NCBI RefSeq assembly: GCF_016785945.1
Contig: NZ_JAEMEF010000008.1
Span: 62,001 to 126,000 of the forward strand
Source: Olleya sediminilitoris
GTDB lineage: Bacteria > Bacteroidota > Bacteroidia > Flavobacteriales > Flavobacteriaceae
Length of the DNA: 64,000 nucleotides
Direction of reading: 5' to 3'
Under the pieces are notes generated by a model, which worked only from the letters and a program-made list of their open reading frames with translations, ran no database searches and was not told the DNA's origin. Positions within the stretch are counted from its first letter, which is position 1. Each line of letters opens with the position of its first letter. Shown here one piece after another: positions 16,926-27,600 of the stretch. The position numbers and the translations under genes were made by a program.

Positions 16926-17732
16926 CTACCCTTTCTTCCCTTCAAAAAACTCCATACATTTAATTGCAGGATTTGTTTTTCGGTTTATAAAACCATGAGA
17001 TAAACTACTTATTATTAAAACTATTGCAGCTGTAATAGCTGTATAAGCCACTATTAGATCTGCATTTTTATTAGCTATATATATAGCAATTAGCGACCAA
17101 GCTCCAACAAGAGCAAATTCTCGCATATTACGCGTCCAAGTCACCACTAAATTTAACGCTGTTGCTATTAGTAACATTATAACCGTCCAAACGGTTGCAG
17201 ACAATCCAAAACCATCCCAATTATATTTCACTAATACTGCTGAGACATTAGCAATACTTGCTACAGCGACCCAACCACTATATATTACAAAAGGCCACCA
17301 TAAAAATATAATTACTGAGATTGGTGCATCAAACAATTCCATGTTATTGTTTAGTACAATTTTAATCAAGGTAAATAGTAATAAAAAAATACAAACACTA
17401 GATATTAATGTGTAACCGTAAATCCATGAGACAATCCATAGACAATTGGCTAGACAAGAAGCTATAAACCAAAAACCTGTGGTTAATAAAAAATCGTCAT
17501 TTCGGACAGTTACAAACAAACTTCTACCTTGGTACACTATAAAACCAGATAGTAGTAAGTAGATAATTCCCCAAATAGAAAACGCATATCCTGCTGGAGT
17601 AAATAAAGTATTGTATTGTTTAGACACTTCGCCAATGGTTGTATCGTTTAACAAACCTGTATTGGCTAAAAAATTCATGATTATTACACAAACAAATGCA
17701 ATACCATTAAGTATTTGTAGACTTTTTTTCAT
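16926..17732 (-). CDS. TspO/MBR-related (tryptophan-rich sensory) membrane protein
   Basis: A 268-residue integral membrane protein with about eight hydrophobic segments. The block TLFTPAGYAFSIWGIIYLLL (about 43-62) is the hallmark of proteins annotated as tryptophan-rich sensory protein. Other Trp-rich segments are FWFIASCLANCLWIVSWIYG and FLWWPFVIYSGWVAVASIANV. Classical TspO has about 160 residues and five helices, so this is the longer Bacteroidota form. Its ligand (porphyrin or other) is unproven. It is preceded by 313 bp without a gene and is monocistronic. Confidence 0.75.
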   Translation of the reverse strand: MKKSLQILNGIAFVCVIIMNFLANTGLLNDTTIGEVSKQYNTLFTPAGYAFSIWGIIYLLLSGFIVYQGRSLFVTVRNDDFLLTTGFWFIASCLANCLWIVSWIYGYTLISSVCIFLLLFTLIKIVLNNNMELFDAPISVIIFLWWPFVIYSGWVAVASIANVSAVLVKYNWDGFGLSATVWTVIMLLIATALNLVVTWTRNMREFALVGAWSLIAIYIANKNADLIVAYTAITAAIVLIISSLSHGFINRKTNPAIKCMEFFEGKKG

Positions 17733-18045
17733 AGTAAGAAATTATATTCTAGACTTGGCAATCAATTTAATTAAAAAAATTTACAATTATGGTTTTGATT
17801 AATTTCAAATAAGATAAAGTCACTTGTAAATTCTAAATTAAAATATCAATCATCCCTAAAATGTAAGTAAAAACTGATAATAAACAGATATTATTGATAT
17901 CTCGTCTTTACCAAATGGTTTATACATGGTACGTTTACAAGACAAAAATGGTAATAACACAACCAAAAAGCTAATAAAAAAATAACCACACCTATCCATC
18001 AACCAAAAACCAAAAAGCCCACTAATAGTATTAGTGGTTTTTTTC
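17733..18045. other. Intergenic region, about 313 bp
   Basis: No gene is seen here. The only structured feature is the terminator at its right end (18012-18044). The promoter of the TspO-like gene must lie in the left part, but no good TAnnTTTG box was found. Confidence 0.5.
18012..18044. terminator. Intrinsic terminator after the beta-helix gene
   Basis: CCACTAA (18019-18025), loop TAGTA, TTAGTGG (18031-18037). It is flanked by an A-run on the left (a T-run on the minus strand) and seven T on the right. On the minus strand it follows the stop at 18046 at once and ends the beta-helix gene. Confidence 0.75.
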
Positions 18046-19248
18046 TTATTGTTTAATGACTCGCATTATATTTTGTCTGTTTTTAGAATCAATGATTTTT
18101 ACAAAATAAATTCCTGAAGATTGATTAATATGTAATCGTATCTGATTGGTATTTTGAAAATTTTCTTTTTGAACGACCTGACCTAAAACCGAAAGGACTT
18201 GAATAGTGATGTTGTCTTGCAATTCTTCAAATTTAATTGAAAACAAACCATCTGTTGGGTTCGGAAAAAATGTAAACTCATTTTGAAACATATCTACAAC
18301 ACCTAAACTATTACAATTATCTATCACGTTAGGTAAAATTGAGTCATCAATATTTGCATTCCATGTATTATTATCCCAATCTGTAATTACACCACAATTA
18401 TTACCATCCCAAGCATTGTTTGAATAACCATCTGCATGCGTCCAATTGACTTGATTTCCTGAAACTGTGATATAACTGCATGACGATTGATACTGATCCC
18501 AAACATACAAACCAACATTAGTAAAATAGTTTTGTTCTCCAAAGACTGTATTATTTAATAATATCATATTATTTCCACCTGCAACTGCAAGACCGTATTG
18601 ACCAGGATTTACTAAAATATTGTCTTCAACGGTAGTGTAAGACCCTCCATTATCACCAATTAAAATACCTCCTCCAGACGTACTTGGTCCACCACCACGA
18701 ATCCAATTGCCTTTAATTTGAATAGGATCTGCAGCTGTACCATTTGAGTTGTAAATATTAATTATATCTTCAGGATAACTGTCTTCTATAATGTTTTCAG
18801 CTACATTATAATTAATTTTATTTCCTGTCCCAGAAACTCCATTAAACTGCGTTAATTGCCCTCTTGGAAATGGTCCATTGACATTTTTACAAGTATTGTA
18901 TAAAACCTGAATTTGAGAACTTTGTCCTTGCACATAAACTCCAGTAGAAACGGATTCCATATTACAATTGGTGACAGTTATTCCGTTAGAGTTTTCGATA
19001 TTTACTGCATTACCAGAAGCCTCTTTTAGCAAACAATTTTCAATAATAATATTACTACAATTATTAAGTATTATACAATGTCCATTGGGATTTGTTATTT
19101 CTAATCCAGAAATTGTTGTATTATGAATGTTGTTATAAACTATAGGTTGTGAAATTGTATATGGTCCACAATAATCAGTTCCTACATTTTGACTATATAA
19201 AAATGAATGAATAAGAAAAGTTAGAACAAACAGTATTTTATTAGTCAT
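18046..19248 (-). CDS. Secreted right-handed beta-helix repeat protein with T9SS tail
   Basis: A 400-residue exported protein. It has a signal peptide (1-19, ending FLYSQ). Residues about 35-300 are parallel beta-helix turns rich in Asn, Ile and Gly, such as GLEITNPNGHCIILNNCSN, NIIIENCLL and GITVTNCNM, typical of pectate-lyase-fold proteins. The last 75 residues are a T9SS type A sorting domain (FTFFPNPTDGLFSIKF ... RQNIMRVIKQ). Beta-helix proteins of this kind act on or bind polysaccharides, but no catalytic residues can be named, so the substrate is unknown. It is monocistronic with its own terminator. Confidence 0.8.
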   Translation of the reverse strand: MTNKILFVLTFLIHSFLYSQNVGTDYCGPYTISQPIVYNNIHNTTISGLEITNPNGHCIILNNCSNIIIENCLLKEASGNAVNIENSNGITVTNCNMESVSTGVYVQGQSSQIQVLYNTCKNVNGPFPRGQLTQFNGVSGTGNKINYNVAENIIEDSYPEDIINIYNSNGTAADPIQIKGNWIRGGGPSTSGGGILIGDNGGSYTTVEDNILVNPGQYGLAVAGGNNMILLNNTVFGEQNYFTNVGLYVWDQYQSSCSYITVSGNQVNWTHADGYSNNAWDGNNCGVITDWDNNTWNANIDDSILPNVIDNCNSLGVVDMFQNEFTFFPNPTDGLFSIKFEELQDNITIQVLSVLGQVVQKENFQNTNQIRLHINQSSGIYFVKIIDSKNRQNIMRVIKQ

Positions 19249-19325
19249 TTTAATTGATTTTTAAACAGTTAAACGCTATTCAAAAATAATTATTTTTTGA
19301 TAACTTCAAAAAAACCTCAAAACAA

Positions 19326-21281
19326 TTAACGACGTTTCTTTTTATTACCTTTATACTTTACTTTGTTTTTACGCTGATTAAAAGGTACTGCATCATTAAA
19401 TGTGTTTTTAGCATCACCTTTAGGCTTATTTTTTCGCCATTTTTCCTCTTTTCCAGGTAATAACACTTTTAATAAGTCAGGACGTCCTACTTTATTTAAC
19501 GTCTTTTTTATCCACGCTTTATTTTCATCTTTATACCAGAAGAAAAAACGATGTTGCTCGTCTTTTTCTTTTCTAGTTTTTGGTGTATTTACTTTTTTAA
19601 GCGTGTATGGATGGTAACCTGAATAATAAATTACCGTAGCTACAGTCATAGGTGTTGGTGTAAACCCTTGTACTTGCTCTAACTGGAAACCCATATCTTT
19701 AGTTTCGGCAGCTAAATTTGCCATATCTTCAACCTCACATGCTGGATGATTAGATATAAAATAAGGTATCAACTGAAGTTTTAATCCCTTTTTAATATTA
19801 ATCTTATCAAAACGCTCTTTAAACTTATGGAAGTATTTAAACGACGGTTTACGCATCAGTTTCAAAACAGGATCACTGGTATGTTCTGGAGCCACTTTAA
19901 GTCGTCCAGAGACGTGCTTGGTCATCACCTCTTCTGTGTAAGCGTCCAATTCTTTAGGATCTGCATTTTTATTAAATTCTGGTACTAACATATCGTGTCT
20001 AATACCTGAACCAATAAACGATTTTTTAACCTTTGGATGCTTATCTACTGCTTGATATAAATCAGTTAATGGTTTGTGAGACGTATCTAAATTACTACAT
20101 ATTACAGGCGAAATACAACTTGGTGCTACACATTTGTCGCAAATGGATTGTACTTTACCTTTCATTTGGTACATGTTGGCACTTGGTCCACCAATATCGC
20201 TTAAATAGCCTTTAAAATCTGGCATATTAGCAACTTTATCAACTTCTTTTAAAATAGATTCTTGACTACGCGATGCAATAAATTTTCCTTGATGTGCAGA
20301 AATAGTACAAAAGCTACAACCACCAAAACAACCACGATGAATATTTATAGAGGTCTTAATCATCTCATAAGCAGGAATAGGTCCACGTTTGTTATACTTT
20401 GGATGTGGTAATCTTGTGTAAGGCAAATCAAAAGACGCGTCAATTTCTTGCTCAGTCATGGTTGGGTAAGGCGGATTTATCATCAACGTCTTATCTCCTA
20501 CTTTCTGAAAAATACGTCTTGCAGCTAACTTGTTAGATTCTTGCTCAATCACTTTAAAGTTAGAAGCATATTTTTTCTTATCCTTTAAACACACTTCATG
20601 TGATGCTATTTCTACATCTTCCCAATTACTGTTTTTCGGAATTTTATCCTCTTTATTTAAAAGTACAGCAGTTTGTAACACTGTATTTATGCTAGAAAAA
20701 GGCACACCTCTTTCTAATAAACGTACAACTTCACGCAAGGGTTGTTCTCCCATTCCGTACACTAACATATCTGCTTTAGACGTTTCTAAAATAGAAGGTA
20801 ATAACTTATCACTCCAATAGTCATAATGTGTTACACGACGTAAAGAGGCTTCAATACCACCAATTAAAACTGGTGTATCTGGCCATTTGTCTTTTAAAAT
20901 CTTAGAGTAAACTGACGTTGCATAATCTGGCCTAAAACCAATGTCTCCATTTGGTGTGTAGGCATCCTTATCACGTTTCTTTTTATTAGCATTATAATTA
21001 CTAATCATAGGATCCATACAACCACCTGTCACACCAAAAAATAATTTTGGCTTACCTAACTTAACAAAATCTTGTAGGTTATCATTAACGTTTGGTTGCG
21101 GAACAATAGCCACACGCAAACCAAAACTTTCTAACATACGACCAATTACTGCAGGTCCAAAGGTTGGATGATCTACATAAGCATCTCCACTAAATAGGAT
21201 AACATCAAGTGCTTCCCATCCTCGAATTTTGACCTCTTTATTTGTGGTAGGTAACCAATCTGAAAGTTTTAAATCTTGCAT
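19326..21281 (-). CDS. ygiQ: YgiQ family radical SAM protein (UPF0313)
   Basis: Cytoplasmic iron-sulphur enzyme of unknown reaction, 651 residues. The N-terminal part (1-300) begins with the family-typical DWLPTTNKEVKIRGW and LFSGDAYVDHPTFG. The radical SAM cluster motif CxxxCxxC lies in RGCFGGCSFCTISAHQG. Further Cys pairs (SICDKCVAPSC) and RLKVAPEHTSDPVL follow. The C-terminus is Lys/Arg-rich (GNKKKRR), as is usual in this family. The length fits. It is monocistronic. The first ATG at 21281 aligns with the family start. Confidence 0.92.
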   Translation of the reverse strand: MQDLKLSDWLPTTNKEVKIRGWEALDVILFSGDAYVDHPTFGPAVIGRMLESFGLRVAIVPQPNVNDNLQDFVKLGKPKLFFGVTGGCMDPMISNYNANKKKRDKDAYTPNGDIGFRPDYATSVYSKILKDKWPDTPVLIGGIEASLRRVTHYDYWSDKLLPSILETSKADMLVYGMGEQPLREVVRLLERGVPFSSINTVLQTAVLLNKEDKIPKNSNWEDVEIASHEVCLKDKKKYASNFKVIEQESNKLAARRIFQKVGDKTLMINPPYPTMTEQEIDASFDLPYTRLPHPKYNKRGPIPAYEMIKTSINIHRGCFGGCSFCTISAHQGKFIASRSQESILKEVDKVANMPDFKGYLSDIGGPSANMYQMKGKVQSICDKCVAPSCISPVICSNLDTSHKPLTDLYQAVDKHPKVKKSFIGSGIRHDMLVPEFNKNADPKELDAYTEEVMTKHVSGRLKVAPEHTSDPVLKLMRKPSFKYFHKFKERFDKINIKKGLKLQLIPYFISNHPACEVEDMANLAAETKDMGFQLEQVQGFTPTPMTVATVIYYSGYHPYTLKKVNTPKTRKEKDEQHRFFFWYKDENKAWIKKTLNKVGRPDLLKVLLPGKEEKWRKNKPKGDAKNTFNDAVPFNQRKNKVKYKGNKKKRR

Positions 21282-21460
21282 AAGACTGCAAAAATAGATA
21301 AAAAAACACTCTTATCTATTATTATAAAAGGGTTTAGCAAAATAATTAACAGGATTTGCACTAATCACATCACCACTTAAAACTTTGTAAATAAGATTAT
21401 TATAAAACAATAACACTAATAAGATTAAATGTTTTTCTGAACTTCAACCTTTTAGAAACA

Positions 21461-21490
21461 AAAAAAGCTGGAGAAAACTCCAACTTTTTA
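21461..21490 (-). terminator. Intrinsic terminator of the alpha-glucan enzyme operon
   Basis: On the minus strand an A-run, then G and TGGAG, loop TTTT, CTCCA, then GC and a T-run. It lies 18 nt beyond the stop of the last amylase gene (21508), closing the leftward seven-gene operon. Confidence 0.75.
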
Positions 21491-21507
21491 AACTAAGACT
21501 AATTTAG

Positions 21508-22929
21508 TTATTGCTTAACCAATATCTTATATGTCTTTTCAGCTAATGGAATAGCATCGCCATTTAATTCTACTGTTTGGTTAGACATATAATCTACGTA
21601 AGTTCCTTTTTGAGGTAAGCTTACCTTTATGTTTTCTTCGGAAACATTAGCAATAAATACCACTTCATCATTTCCTTTGGTTCTTGAAAAAGAAATCACA
21701 TTTTCACCATTATCAATAGCTTTGTATTTAGCCGAAGCTTTTCCGCCATGTAAAGCAGCATTGTTTTGCTTTAGTGTTGCTAATTTTTCTAATACCTTCC
21801 ATGTTTTACCTTTAGTATGCGGAAAACTGTCTTTTTCAAAAAACAGTAATCTATGGTCTAAATCGTATTCTTGACCAGAATAAATTAATGGCATTCCTGG
21901 AGTTACATAAGCTAAAGCAGTCATCATTTCACCAGCTTCACCCATACGTTCTTTAATGGTACCATTCCAAGAATTTTCATCATGATTGGTTACAAAATTC
22001 ATTAAAATATCGTCAGCTTCATAACGGTCAAAATCAGTTTGTAATGTAGCTGTAAATTCGGTTGCATCTTTTTCACCTTGTGCAATTGCATTCATAGCAT
22101 GGTGTCTATCCCAAGCATAACCCATATCAAATAAACCGTCTTTTAATAATTCTGGTTTCCAAGCTTCTGCAAGCATAAAAATGTCTTTTTTAGCACGTAA
22201 TTCTGGTATCGCTTGTTCCCAAAAATTAGTCGGTACAGATCCTGCAACGTCACATCTAAATCCGTCAACACCTTCTTCTGTCAACCAATAGCTCATATCT
22301 TCAATCATTGCTTTACGCATCTCTTGATTGTCGTAGTTTAAATCGGCAACATCGGTCCAATCTGTATCTACAGGATGTACAACTTCTCCTTTGTCGTTTT
22401 GTGTGTAATATTCTGGATTTGTTTTTAACCAAGTATGATCCCAACCTGTGTGATTTGGTACCCAATCTAAAATTACATAAATTCCATTATCGTGAGCTGT
22501 ATTTACTAAGTCTCTAAAATTTTCAATTGTTCCGAATTCTGGATTGATTTTAGTAAAATCTGACACTGCATAATAACTACCTAAATATTTGTCTTGTTCT
22601 GCTTCCGGAAAATCGGTTGCAAACTTGCTATCTTCTCCTCCTGTAGCTTTACGCTTTGTTTCTGAAATAGGAAACACAGGCATTAACCAAATCACTTTTA
22701 CACCTAATTGTTTTAACTGCGGAATGTCTTTTGTGAAGGCTTCAAAAGTACCTTCAGGTGAATATTGACGTATGTTAGCTTCATAGATAACAGCCGTTTC
22801 TAAATCGGAAGCCGAAATAGGTTGTATTGCTACTTTTTCTTCTGTAACGACTTTAGTTTCTTCTTGTTTTTTCTCTTCTTTACAAGCAAAAACACTAAGT
22901 ATTGCAAGGGATAAGATTAATTTTTTCAT
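21508..22929 (-). CDS. GH13 alpha-amylase family lipoprotein
   Basis: Periplasmic or outer-membrane-attached alpha-glucan hydrolase, 473 residues. The signal peptide ends in a lipobox with Cys16 (LSVFAC), followed by a charged linker. The GH13 catalytic barrel covers about 43-390: region I DWVPNH (155-160), nucleophile Asp227 in GFRCDVAG, acid/base Glu255 in FMLAEAW, and Asp317 in TNHDENSW. A C-terminal beta domain follows. It is the last gene of the operon, 8 nt after the previous stop. It may be an amylase or an alpha-glucosidase/maltogenic enzyme; specificity cannot be told from the motifs. Confidence 0.9.
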   Translation of the reverse strand: MKKLILSLAILSVFACKEEKKQEETKVVTEEKVAIQPISASDLETAVIYEANIRQYSPEGTFEAFTKDIPQLKQLGVKVIWLMPVFPISETKRKATGGEDSKFATDFPEAEQDKYLGSYYAVSDFTKINPEFGTIENFRDLVNTAHDNGIYVILDWVPNHTGWDHTWLKTNPEYYTQNDKGEVVHPVDTDWTDVADLNYDNQEMRKAMIEDMSYWLTEEGVDGFRCDVAGSVPTNFWEQAIPELRAKKDIFMLAEAWKPELLKDGLFDMGYAWDRHHAMNAIAQGEKDATEFTATLQTDFDRYEADDILMNFVTNHDENSWNGTIKERMGEAGEMMTALAYVTPGMPLIYSGQEYDLDHRLLFFEKDSFPHTKGKTWKVLEKLATLKQNNAALHGGKASAKYKAIDNGENVISFSRTKGNDEVVFIANVSEENIKVSLPQKGTYVDYMSNQTVELNGDAIPLAEKTYKILVKQ

Positions 22930-22937
22930 GTGAGTGT

Positions 22938-24611
22938 TTATTTAATATTTTCTAATAATAGGATGTTAAACTCTGTATCTATTGTGATTTTTCCGTGTGT
23001 AACTTCTAGAATTTCTCCAGAATAAAAGTCTTTAATTTGTGCTCCTTCCTTAAAAACTGAAGACACATCGATAGTATGTTTTCCTTTAGGAATATCGATA
23101 CCAATAATGACATCATCTTTAAAATCACCTTTGGTATACCTTCTACTAAAAAGGTAAGGTGTATTACTTAGCATGGTATGTTTTCCTGCTCCAACCGAAG
23201 GATGATTACGTCTAAATTGCCCTAATTTTTGCCAGTGGATAAGCAAATCTTGTTGCTGTGCTATTTCATTCCAATTCATGAAACTTCTTAAAGTAGCATC
23301 TCCAACCGTACCTTCTATAGTTAAATCTCTTGCAGATTCATCTCCATAATATACTTGTGAAGCTCCAGGAGATAGTAATAATCGTGTTGCAGTTTCGTAG
23401 GTTTTCTCTCTATTTTTATCGAAAGGTTGTCCGTCGTCATGAGACGTTAAATAGTTTAAAACACCATAACCTTTAAGGCTAGTATGTAAAAGACTATCAT
23501 ATTTTTTGAATTGCTCTTCGTAGGTTTGCTGTGCTGCATTCCATTTAAATTCAAAATTGATTAGGCTATTAAAAGCAGCATCGAAATAATTTACTTTTTT
23601 ATCACCAAAATCGAAAGCGGTTCCTGCAGAAATTCCGTAGTTATACACTTCTCCAACCAAGTAAAAAGCATTATTGTCTAAAACTTTGTTTGGGTTTTGC
23701 TGCTTAAATTCCGCGAAAGCGTTATCACAAACGTCTTTAAACTCTTGCCAAACAAAAGCTTCTGTATGTTTAACAGTATCGACTCTGTAACCATCAATAC
23801 CAAAATCTGTAATGTAATCGCTCAACCATTTCATGATGTAAAAACGAGGTGCACGAGGATGACCTGTGGCTTTAAAGAAGGCATCTAATTCTGTAACTTC
23901 TTCGTCATAACGACCTTCGGCTTTCCACTTTTCTACCAATTGTGGTGGTAATTCAACAGCTTCATTACTTTCGGTTTTAATGTCTGGAAGGTTTTTAACT
24001 AAAGTACAAGTAACGGTATTTTCGTAATTATTATATTGACATTGTGGATCTGTTCTTACCCAATCACTTGGCCAAACAGGATCTTGCTCTGTAACAGGTC
24101 CTGTATGATTAATTACTGCATCTAACAACACACGAATGCCTTTTTTATGTGCAGCATCCACCAGGTTTTGTAAATCTTCTTTGGTTCCTAAATTGGCATC
24201 AATATTGGTCCAATCTTTAGTCCAATAACCATGAAATCCATACGTGTTTCCAGTACCCTCATCGGTTGCGCCATGAATTTGCTCAACAATTGGTGACATC
24301 CAAATGGCATTGATTCCTAAATTGGTAAAATAACCGTCTTCAATTTTTTGCGTGACTCCTTGTAAATCGCCACCTTCAAAACCACGTAAAACAGCAGTTT
24401 CTTTAGTTCTTCCATAATTTACGTCATTGGCTTTATCGCCATTATTAAAACGATCGGTTAATAAAAAATAAACGTTTGCAGCATCCCAAACAAAAGGGGT
24501 TTTAACGTCTTCTTTTTTCGTGTTTTCTGAAATATCTTGATTTGCTTTTTTATCAGTTTTACAACCGAAAACAAGAATAGATAATGCGATTAAAAGTATG
24601 CTCTTTTTCAT
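22938..24611 (-). CDS. GH13 alpha-amylase family lipoprotein
   Basis: Alpha-glucan hydrolase of 557 residues with an SPII signal (lipobox LVFGC, Cys17). Barrel motifs are DAVINH (164-169), nucleophile Asp278 in GYRVDTVKH, acid/base Glu321 in LVGEVYNYG and Asp392 in TSHDDGQPF. An insertion (about 175-250) with two Cys (191, 202) lies between regions I and II, resembling cyclodextrinase/alpha-amylase types that have a B domain. Spacing is 7 nt on both sides, so it is fully within the operon. It is expected in the periplasm, trimming malto-oligosaccharides brought in by the SusCD pair. Confidence 0.9.
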   Translation of the reverse strand: MKKSILLIALSILVFGCKTDKKANQDISENTKKEDVKTPFVWDAANVYFLLTDRFNNGDKANDVNYGRTKETAVLRGFEGGDLQGVTQKIEDGYFTNLGINAIWMSPIVEQIHGATDEGTGNTYGFHGYWTKDWTNIDANLGTKEDLQNLVDAAHKKGIRVLLDAVINHTGPVTEQDPVWPSDWVRTDPQCQYNNYENTVTCTLVKNLPDIKTESNEAVELPPQLVEKWKAEGRYDEEVTELDAFFKATGHPRAPRFYIMKWLSDYITDFGIDGYRVDTVKHTEAFVWQEFKDVCDNAFAEFKQQNPNKVLDNNAFYLVGEVYNYGISAGTAFDFGDKKVNYFDAAFNSLINFEFKWNAAQQTYEEQFKKYDSLLHTSLKGYGVLNYLTSHDDGQPFDKNREKTYETATRLLLSPGASQVYYGDESARDLTIEGTVGDATLRSFMNWNEIAQQQDLLIHWQKLGQFRRNHPSVGAGKHTMLSNTPYLFSRRYTKGDFKDDVIIGIDIPKGKHTIDVSSVFKEGAQIKDFYSGEILEVTHGKITIDTEFNILLLENIK

Positions 24612-24618
24612 GTTATAC

Positions 24619-27600
24619 TTAGTATTTTATTTGTGTTTCAAGGTCTTTAGACGTTTCCCATTGCAGATTAAAACGTAGTGTTTTGGTTGCTTCGTTGTAA
24701 TTATAATCTACTTTTTTTCCATTGCTTTTAATACGTTTCGGTGCTTTAGGGAAATTGTGAATTACAACATCTATGTTTTTAGTAGTTGTTTTGTAATTAG
24801 CACCTGTTTCTGCTTCAAACTCTAATTCTAAAAGCTTTGTAGTGGTTTCTGCTTCAAATTCTAGAATTTCATAGCTTCCTTTTTCAAAAGCATTTTTGGT
24901 TGCTCCATCATCATTATATAAGGTTCTTTTACTATTAGTAACAGAAGCATCATAATAATAATGTAAGTCTACATTAGTACCATTATATTCTGCAGTGCTT
25001 TGCATAGGTTTTGCAGTTGGAATAAATGCACCACCACGAACGTACGTTGGAATGTAATTTTCTTCCGTTTTAACAGTAAGTGTTTGTCCGCCTTCTACTT
25101 TTTTATTGGTATAAAAATCGAACCAATTACTATTTTTAGGAAAGTAAACCTTAGCTCCTTTTTGTTCTGATTGTACAATTGGCGTGACTAAAAAGTCATT
25201 ACCCCAAAGGTATGTTGACGCATTGGTTTGTAACTTTTTATTGTCTTCCTCTTCAAAAAACAAGGCTCGCATTAAAGGCGCACCAGTTTGGTTATTTTCG
25301 AAAACTAAATTGTAGTTATATGGTAGTAATTTGTAACGTAATTCGATAGACTCTTTTGCTAAGGCTTTCGCTTTATCGCTTCTAAAAACAGGTTCTGCAG
25401 GTACTTCTTCTTGTGCATGTGGTCTGTAAATTGGTTGAAATACACCATACTGTAACCATCGTGCATACAACTCATCGTCTAAATTATTACCAGCAAAACC
25501 ACCTAAATCGCTGTGCATAAAAGCCAAACCTTGTAATCCCATTTGCAGTGCAATTTCTGGCTGAGATTGTAATCCTCCCCAAGTTCTGTTTACATCCCCA
25601 GACCAAGGAATCATTCCAAACCTTTGTGAACCAGAACTACCTGCACGCATTAAAATAAACGGTCTTGTGTTTGGAAAGTTTTGTGTGTACATCTCTTGCA
25701 CAGATTCTGCCCAATTATGACCATAAATATTATGTACTTCGTCTGCTGTTCCTGTTGCGTGATGTAATCCTTTAGGATGCACTTCTGGTTCTCCTAAATC
25801 TCCCCAAACACCAGAAACACCTAAATCGGCTAAGTCTTTATAAATATTTTGAAACCATTTTTTTCCTTTCGGATTATAGATATCAATCAAACCAGTATTA
25901 CCAAAATAGAAATCGAAAGTAAACGGATTCCCTATTGAATCTTTAGCTAAAACATCTGCTTTTACCGCTTCGTCCCAACGATTAGAAGTGGTTAATACAA
26001 ACGGTTCTGTGACCAAAACCGTTTTCACATTATTGTCTTTTAATCCTTTTATCATTTGTTTCGGATTAGGAAAAGAATCGCGATCAAACGCTAGATTTCC
26101 CATAGTACCTTGAATGGTTTTTCCGAACCAAAAAATATCGATAATAATAGCATCTAATGGAATGTTCTCTTCTCTAAATTTTTCTACAGTAGCAGTTACT
26201 TCTTCTTGTGAATGGTATCCAAATCGACTAGAAAAATTACCTAAAGCCCAACGTGGTGGCATGGGTTGTGTTCCTGTAAGTTTAGTATAGTTTTTAGTAA
26301 GATCTAACCAAGAATCACCAACTATTACTTGATAGGTTTTTCTACCAGAAATCGTTTCGTAGGTTAATGTGTTATCTGCTTTGCTATCTAAATCTAAAAA
26401 GCCAATAGGTGCATTATCAAAATGAATTAAATACTTGTTTGAAGACACCACAATTGGCATGGTGTAATTCATTAGTTCACTTCTATCTTCGTAACCATAA
26501 TGTGCTTTGTTGTATAATTCTAAACGATTACCACGTCTATTCATCCCTAACGCTCTTGCGCCTCCACCATACAATACTTCCTCTGGTTTTAAGTTAAAAC
26601 TGATCGTTTCAAAATCGTCTGTTTTTTGGTAGCCATTTTTAACTGTAGTGATTTCTTTTCCTTTGTAGGAGTATGAAATATTGAAAGGTTGTTTTTGAAT
26701 TGTTACTTTAATTCCATCTGTGATTATATAGACATACTGTTCGTCTTCTCTAGATATAGTATAATAAATATCACCTTCAGAAATTACTGCATGAGAGTCT
26801 TCAAAAAATGATTCTCCTTTAGAAATAAATGTTGTTTCTATGATTTTTGGAGCATGCCTAACTATTCTAAAAATTCCATCATTAACATTTATTTGAAAGA
26901 AACCTTTCTTTTCTTCATAACTAATAAACTCTCTTTTTTGAATCGCATCTTCAAACAACCACGTTATAGCTTCACCAAAATTATTACTCCAAAGTGCTTC
27001 GTTATGTTTGCCTTCAGATACGACCTTAGATTGTATGTTTTTTTTTGGAAATCCGTTATCTTTTAAAATAGAAATGATACTATTCATATCTGTAACGGTT
27101 TGGCTAATCTCGTTATAACCTGCGTTTTCACCTTCTTTTCCTCCAGCTAAAAAGTACATTTTAGTATCCTTGATATTAGCATGAGATTTTGTAAAAGGAT
27201 GCACTTCTGGAGCAAACCAAAATGCAGGAGAATACACACCAACTTTACCAAAAACTGTTGGGTATTTTAAAGCTGCATAATGCGAAATTAAACCTCCCAT
27301 AGAACTACCAAAAATGGCTGTATTAGCTCTATCTTTTTTGGTATTGTAGTTAGAATCAATGTACGGTTTTAGTGTATTGACAATAAAATTGACGTAAGCT
27401 TCACCTTCGCCACCTCCATATTTAGCATTGGTCCATGGAGAATATTCATCTAAACGTTTAGATTCGCCATTATCGACACCAACTACGATTAGTTTCAAGT
27501 TATCTTTAAATAGTTTGTCTAAGGTTTCGTCTACCTTCCACTCGCCATAACCAGAGGTTTTAGCATCAAAAATATTCTGACCATCATGCATGTAAACCAC

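Noticed and set aside
20530-20820. A 96-residue plus-strand open frame inside ygiQ
   Set aside because: It lies fully antisense to a well-conserved gene, has a low-complexity composition and no recognisable family.
21508-24611. The two adjacent GH13 genes as a recent duplication
   Set aside because: Catalytic regions and insertions differ widely (for example the Cys-containing insertion in the second), so they are old, distinct subfamilies.
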